Assembly: GCA_047615875.1 (NCBI GenBank) | Contig: JBLHGU010000012.1 | Location: 1-53,017 of the forward strand | Source: JBLHGU01 sp047615875 | GTDB taxonomy: Bacteria; Pseudomonadota; Gammaproteobacteria; Arenicellales; CAJQKF01 | Direction: 5' to 3' | Length of the DNA: 53,017 bases | Shown: positions 50,742-53,017 of the stretch, one piece after another | Layout: the number at the start of each line of letters is the position of its first letter | Position numbering within the stretch: the stretch's first letter is position 1 | Translations under genes and position numbers: made by a program | Notes under the pieces: model-generated | Database searches by the model: none | What the model saw: only the letters and a program-made list of their open reading frames with translations | Told to the model about the DNA's origin: nothing

Positions 50742-53017
50742 CTAAGCCTTTGTGACTCTACATAGATGAGTCTTAAGATTGGCCTGCTGAGAAACCGGAT
50801 CCAGCTTTATTCCAGTTAAGTGATTAACACTGGAAGCAGGATGAAATGGCTGCATTTCATCCCACCCTATGGGTATAAATACACTGGCGGGTCGTATGCC
50901 GCGATGAATCCATGAGCGTGCTTTAATTGAACCATTTTCGGTTTCAACTCGAACCTGATCACCATCTGACAACCCCAGCGCTGCCGCCTTTTCTGGATGA
51001 ATCTGACAATACAGTTCTGGCCACATTTCCTGAGCCTGCCAAAAGTAATGGGTCCAGGCATGAAAGTGTGGTGCAGGTGGTCTACCTGTCACCAGCTCGG
51101 TGTCATATTGTTCAGATCGCTTGTTCGGGGCCGTTGTTATATGACCAGTGGTTGCATAAGTATCTTCGTTGAAAAAACTGGATATCTGTGGCTTGTCGTC
51201 ATATTTTATATGCGGCAAGTCAATGAGTTGCTCGGACTCGCTATAGAACTCTGGCAAAGCTGACATACCTATAGCTGAAAACTGGTTATGTAATGCCTCA
51301 GTCCAGAATTCAAGTTTGCCACTGGGTGTTGAGTAGCGATAATTTTCACTCGGGTACTTTTTCTGATTTTCAGTCACATAGAGTGGATCATCTTCACCAA
51401 GAGCTGTATCGAAGCGAGGCAAACGAACACTGCGGTTTGGCAGGCTGGTGAGGTAATTGATATCTGCACCTTTAAGAATAGGATTCTGTGGCACCAGCAA
51501 CTCATCCCAGATCTTTCTTGGATCTTTATAGTCATCCTTTAGCACATCGTTGTAACCAAAGCGTTTACCCAGTTCTATCCAGAACCAGTGATCCGAATGA
51601 GCCTGACCTGGTGGGTCTATCAATCGATCATTCCAAACCACTCGTCGATCCTCGGCAAATCGTGTCGTACCGCCCTTTTCTATACCACTTGCCATAGGCA
51701 GCACGTAGTCAGAATATTTCGAAGTGGCGTTTTTAAAAAGCTCCAGATGCACCACCAGATCTAGGCAGTTCACTGCCTGCCGAGCGCGCTTCTGATTAGG
51801 CCAGTGCATTAGTGGGTTGTTACTGGTGATCAAAGCACGTATTGGATAGGGCGTGCTGTCCAACATGGCATCAAACCAGAGGGCCGGGTTGGCACCTACT
51901 GACTCTCTGGTAGCCGGTTTACGATGTTCCGGCACAGACGGTCGAACCCAATCGAGTTCCGATGTCACATTGAAGTAACCACCGCCACGTCGACCCCAGT
52001 TACCGGTCATAGCGGCTACGAACATAAACACGCGATTAGTTTGTGTGGCATTGCTATGCTGATTAATGCCACGACTTAAGAAAATCATACAGCCATTGGC
52101 TTCGGCAATAGTGTGGGCTAGATGCTTTATCTGCTCCGCACTTAGGTCAGTTATTCGCGTTGCCCAGTCGAGGTCATAATTCTTTTCATTGATAAACTCG
52201 CGCCACTGCTGCCAACCTTCCACCCAGCGTTCGCAAAACTCCTTGTCGTATAAATCATGTTTAAATAGATAGTGAATTAGTGCCAGGCCCAGTGCCATAT
52301 CAGTACCGGAACGAATGGGCAACCAGACATCTGCTTTGCTGGCGGTAACTGTCTGACGTGGGTCAACAACAATCATCTTGCCGCCACTGCGCAGACGCCA
52401 GTCATTCAACATACCAAAGTTAACCGGTCGCGTTTCAGCCTGGTTATCGCCAATATAAATAAAGGCTTCAGCACTACCGATATCCTCTTCGGTATAGATG
52501 CTGGCCATGGTACCGCTGCCCTGAGTTAGCTTTAGTGCAACACTCTTGCTGATGCTGCAATATGGCTCGGTTGTTACGAAATGTGGCGTACCCCAAAGCT
52601 GTGTAAATAACGGTATGATTCCGATAAGGTTTAGTGTGCCAGTGCGAGAACCAGACTGTATGGCCAGTGCTTCACTACCATATTGATCACGCACCTTAGT
52701 AAGCTTCGCAGCAATCTCATCCAGCGCCTGATCCCAGCTTATCTCCTTAAAGTTATCACTGCCGCGTTCGCCACACTGCTTGAGTGGATTAAGCAATCTG
52801 TGGGGGTTCTTATATAACTGCAATGTCATCTGTGATTTGGGGCAGATTCGACCCTGAAAAACCGGGTCTTCCTCATTGCCATAAATATTGACGACGTCAT
52901 TACCACTTAAGTGAAACTTGACCGGGCAGCCGTTAAAGCAAATATTGCATCCACCAGGAACTACACGGTCGACCTTTTTTCTATCTGCTAACGACTTATA
53001 AGCATTGTCTTCAACTA
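50742..53017 (-). CDS. Molybdopterin-dependent oxidoreductase (DMSO reductase family), 5' partial
   Basis: At least 758 residues are visible; the gene runs off the right edge and no start is seen. The N-terminal 4Fe-4S motif is present in CNICFNGCPV with the fourth cysteine in GRICPKSQ. A molybdopterin-guanine dinucleotide domain follows with IYIGDNQAETRPVNFG, FLSRGINQHSNATQTNR and the C-terminal LVTGRPPAPHFHAWTHYFW and IPIGWDEMQPFHPAS. The ATG at 52829 is internal. Such enzymes reduce or oxidise substrates such as sulfur oxyanions, arsenic oxyanions or N/S-oxides at the bis-MGD cofactor. A cysteine in EPYCSISKSVA is a candidate metal ligand, not proven. No twin-arginine signal can be judged, and electron-transfer partners are not in the window. 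Confidence 0.9.
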   Translation of the reverse strand, partial: VEDNAYKSLADRKKVDRVVPGGCNICFNGCPVKFHLSGNDVVNIYGNEEDPVFQGRICPKSQMTLQLYKNPHRLLNPLKQCGERGSDNFKEISWDQALDEIAAKLTKVRDQYGSEALAIQSGSRTGTLNLIGIIPLFTQLWGTPHFVTTEPYCSISKSVALKLTQGSGTMASIYTEEDIGSAEAFIYIGDNQAETRPVNFGMLNDWRLRSGGKMIVVDPRQTVTASKADVWLPIRSGTDMALGLALIHYLFKHDLYDKEFCERWVEGWQQWREFINEKNYDLDWATRITDLSAEQIKHLAHTIAEANGCMIFLSRGINQHSNATQTNRVFMFVAAMTGNWGRRGGGYFNVTSELDWVRPSVPEHRKPATRESVGANPALWFDAMLDSTPYPIRALITSNNPLMHWPNQKRARQAVNCLDLVVHLELFKNATSKYSDYVLPMASGIEKGGTTRFAEDRRVVWNDRLIDPPGQAHSDHWFWIELGKRFGYNDVLKDDYKDPRKIWDELLVPQNPILKGADINYLTSLPNRSVRLPRFDTALGEDDPLYVTENQKKYPSENYRYSTPSGKLEFWTEALHNQFSAIGMSALPEFYSESEQLIDLPHIKYDDKPQISSFFNEDTYATTGHITTAPNKRSEQYDTELVTGRPPAPHFHAWTHYFWQAQEMWPELYCQIHPEKAAALGLSDGDQVRVETENGSIKARSWIHRGIRPASVFIPIGWDEMQPFHPASSVNHLTGIKLDPVSQQANLKTHLCRVTKA

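Noticed and set aside
1..53017. CRISPR arrays, tRNA or rRNA genes
   Set aside because: No regularly spaced direct repeats, cloverleaf-forming segments or rRNA-like sequence were recognised by eye; a tRNA scan could still find one in the longer intergenic regions.

Overview
The window looks like a stretch of a marine-type gammaproteobacterial chromosome of moderate GC. The pointers are the adjacent pdxA and rsmA genes, a GspC-like type II secretion protein, a VC0807-family membrane protein, HAE1-type RND efflux genes and a PhaB-type reductase. No genus can be named from the sequence. Ordinary housekeeping blocks alternate with accessory and decaying blocks.

Left edge (1-4.9 kb, minus strand). 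A diversity-generating retroelement (DGR) runs off the left end: a target gene with KAP-type NTPase and FGE-sulfatase (C-type lectin fold) parts, then avd, then the template repeat. A reverse transcriptase would be expected just outside the window. Template and variable repeats differ almost only at coding-strand adenines, the hallmark of mutagenic retrohoming. The target gene lacks its Walker A end and abuts a glycosyltransferase gene cut at its 3' end. Next to it lies a tandem-domain fucosyltransferase-like gene broken by a stop and a frameshift.

4.9-11.3 kb (minus): a ferredoxin/rubredoxin reductase-like flavoprotein, an RND pump with its adaptor, and a lone GspC-like protein in the same run. 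11.6-19 kb: phaB, a CDGSH protein, pdxA-rsmA, a LysR regulator, a VC0807-family protein, a formyltransferase, pyrC and yigZ. 19-23.5 kb: an AlgJ/AlgX-like acetyltransferase gene lying between yigZ and a decayed duplicate of the yigZ 3' end, an MFS transporter, two paralogous cupins and a truncated AraC gene.

23.5-31.7 kb (plus): a tight seven-gene cluster encoding an S51/class I amidotransferase-like protein, an esterase, an ATP-grasp ligase, a second esterase, a glycogen synthase, a second ATP-grasp ligase and a YbdK-type carboxylate-amine ligase. It looks like an undescribed pathway making, loading or trimming an amide- or ester-linked product tied to a glucan. A TTAA-ended inverted-repeat element sits inside it and related repeat ends lie just beyond it.

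32.8-38.9 kb (plus): a GC-richer, probably transferred signalling locus (substrate-binding protein, hybrid histidine kinase, Hpt, response regulator-adenylate cyclase). It carries three nonsense codons of three kinds, two frameshifts and a deletion of the kinase N box, so it is a decayed operon. 39-53 kb: an EamA exporter, an HtrA-like protein without its catalytic residues, a fatty acid desaturase, a TSUP permease, a PAS-GGDEF cyclase, a secreted MORN protein, an MFS transporter, a TPP enzyme with an overlapping LysR gene, a SnoaL-ABM-zinc ribbon fusion and the 3' part of a molybdopterin oxidoreductase running off the right edge.
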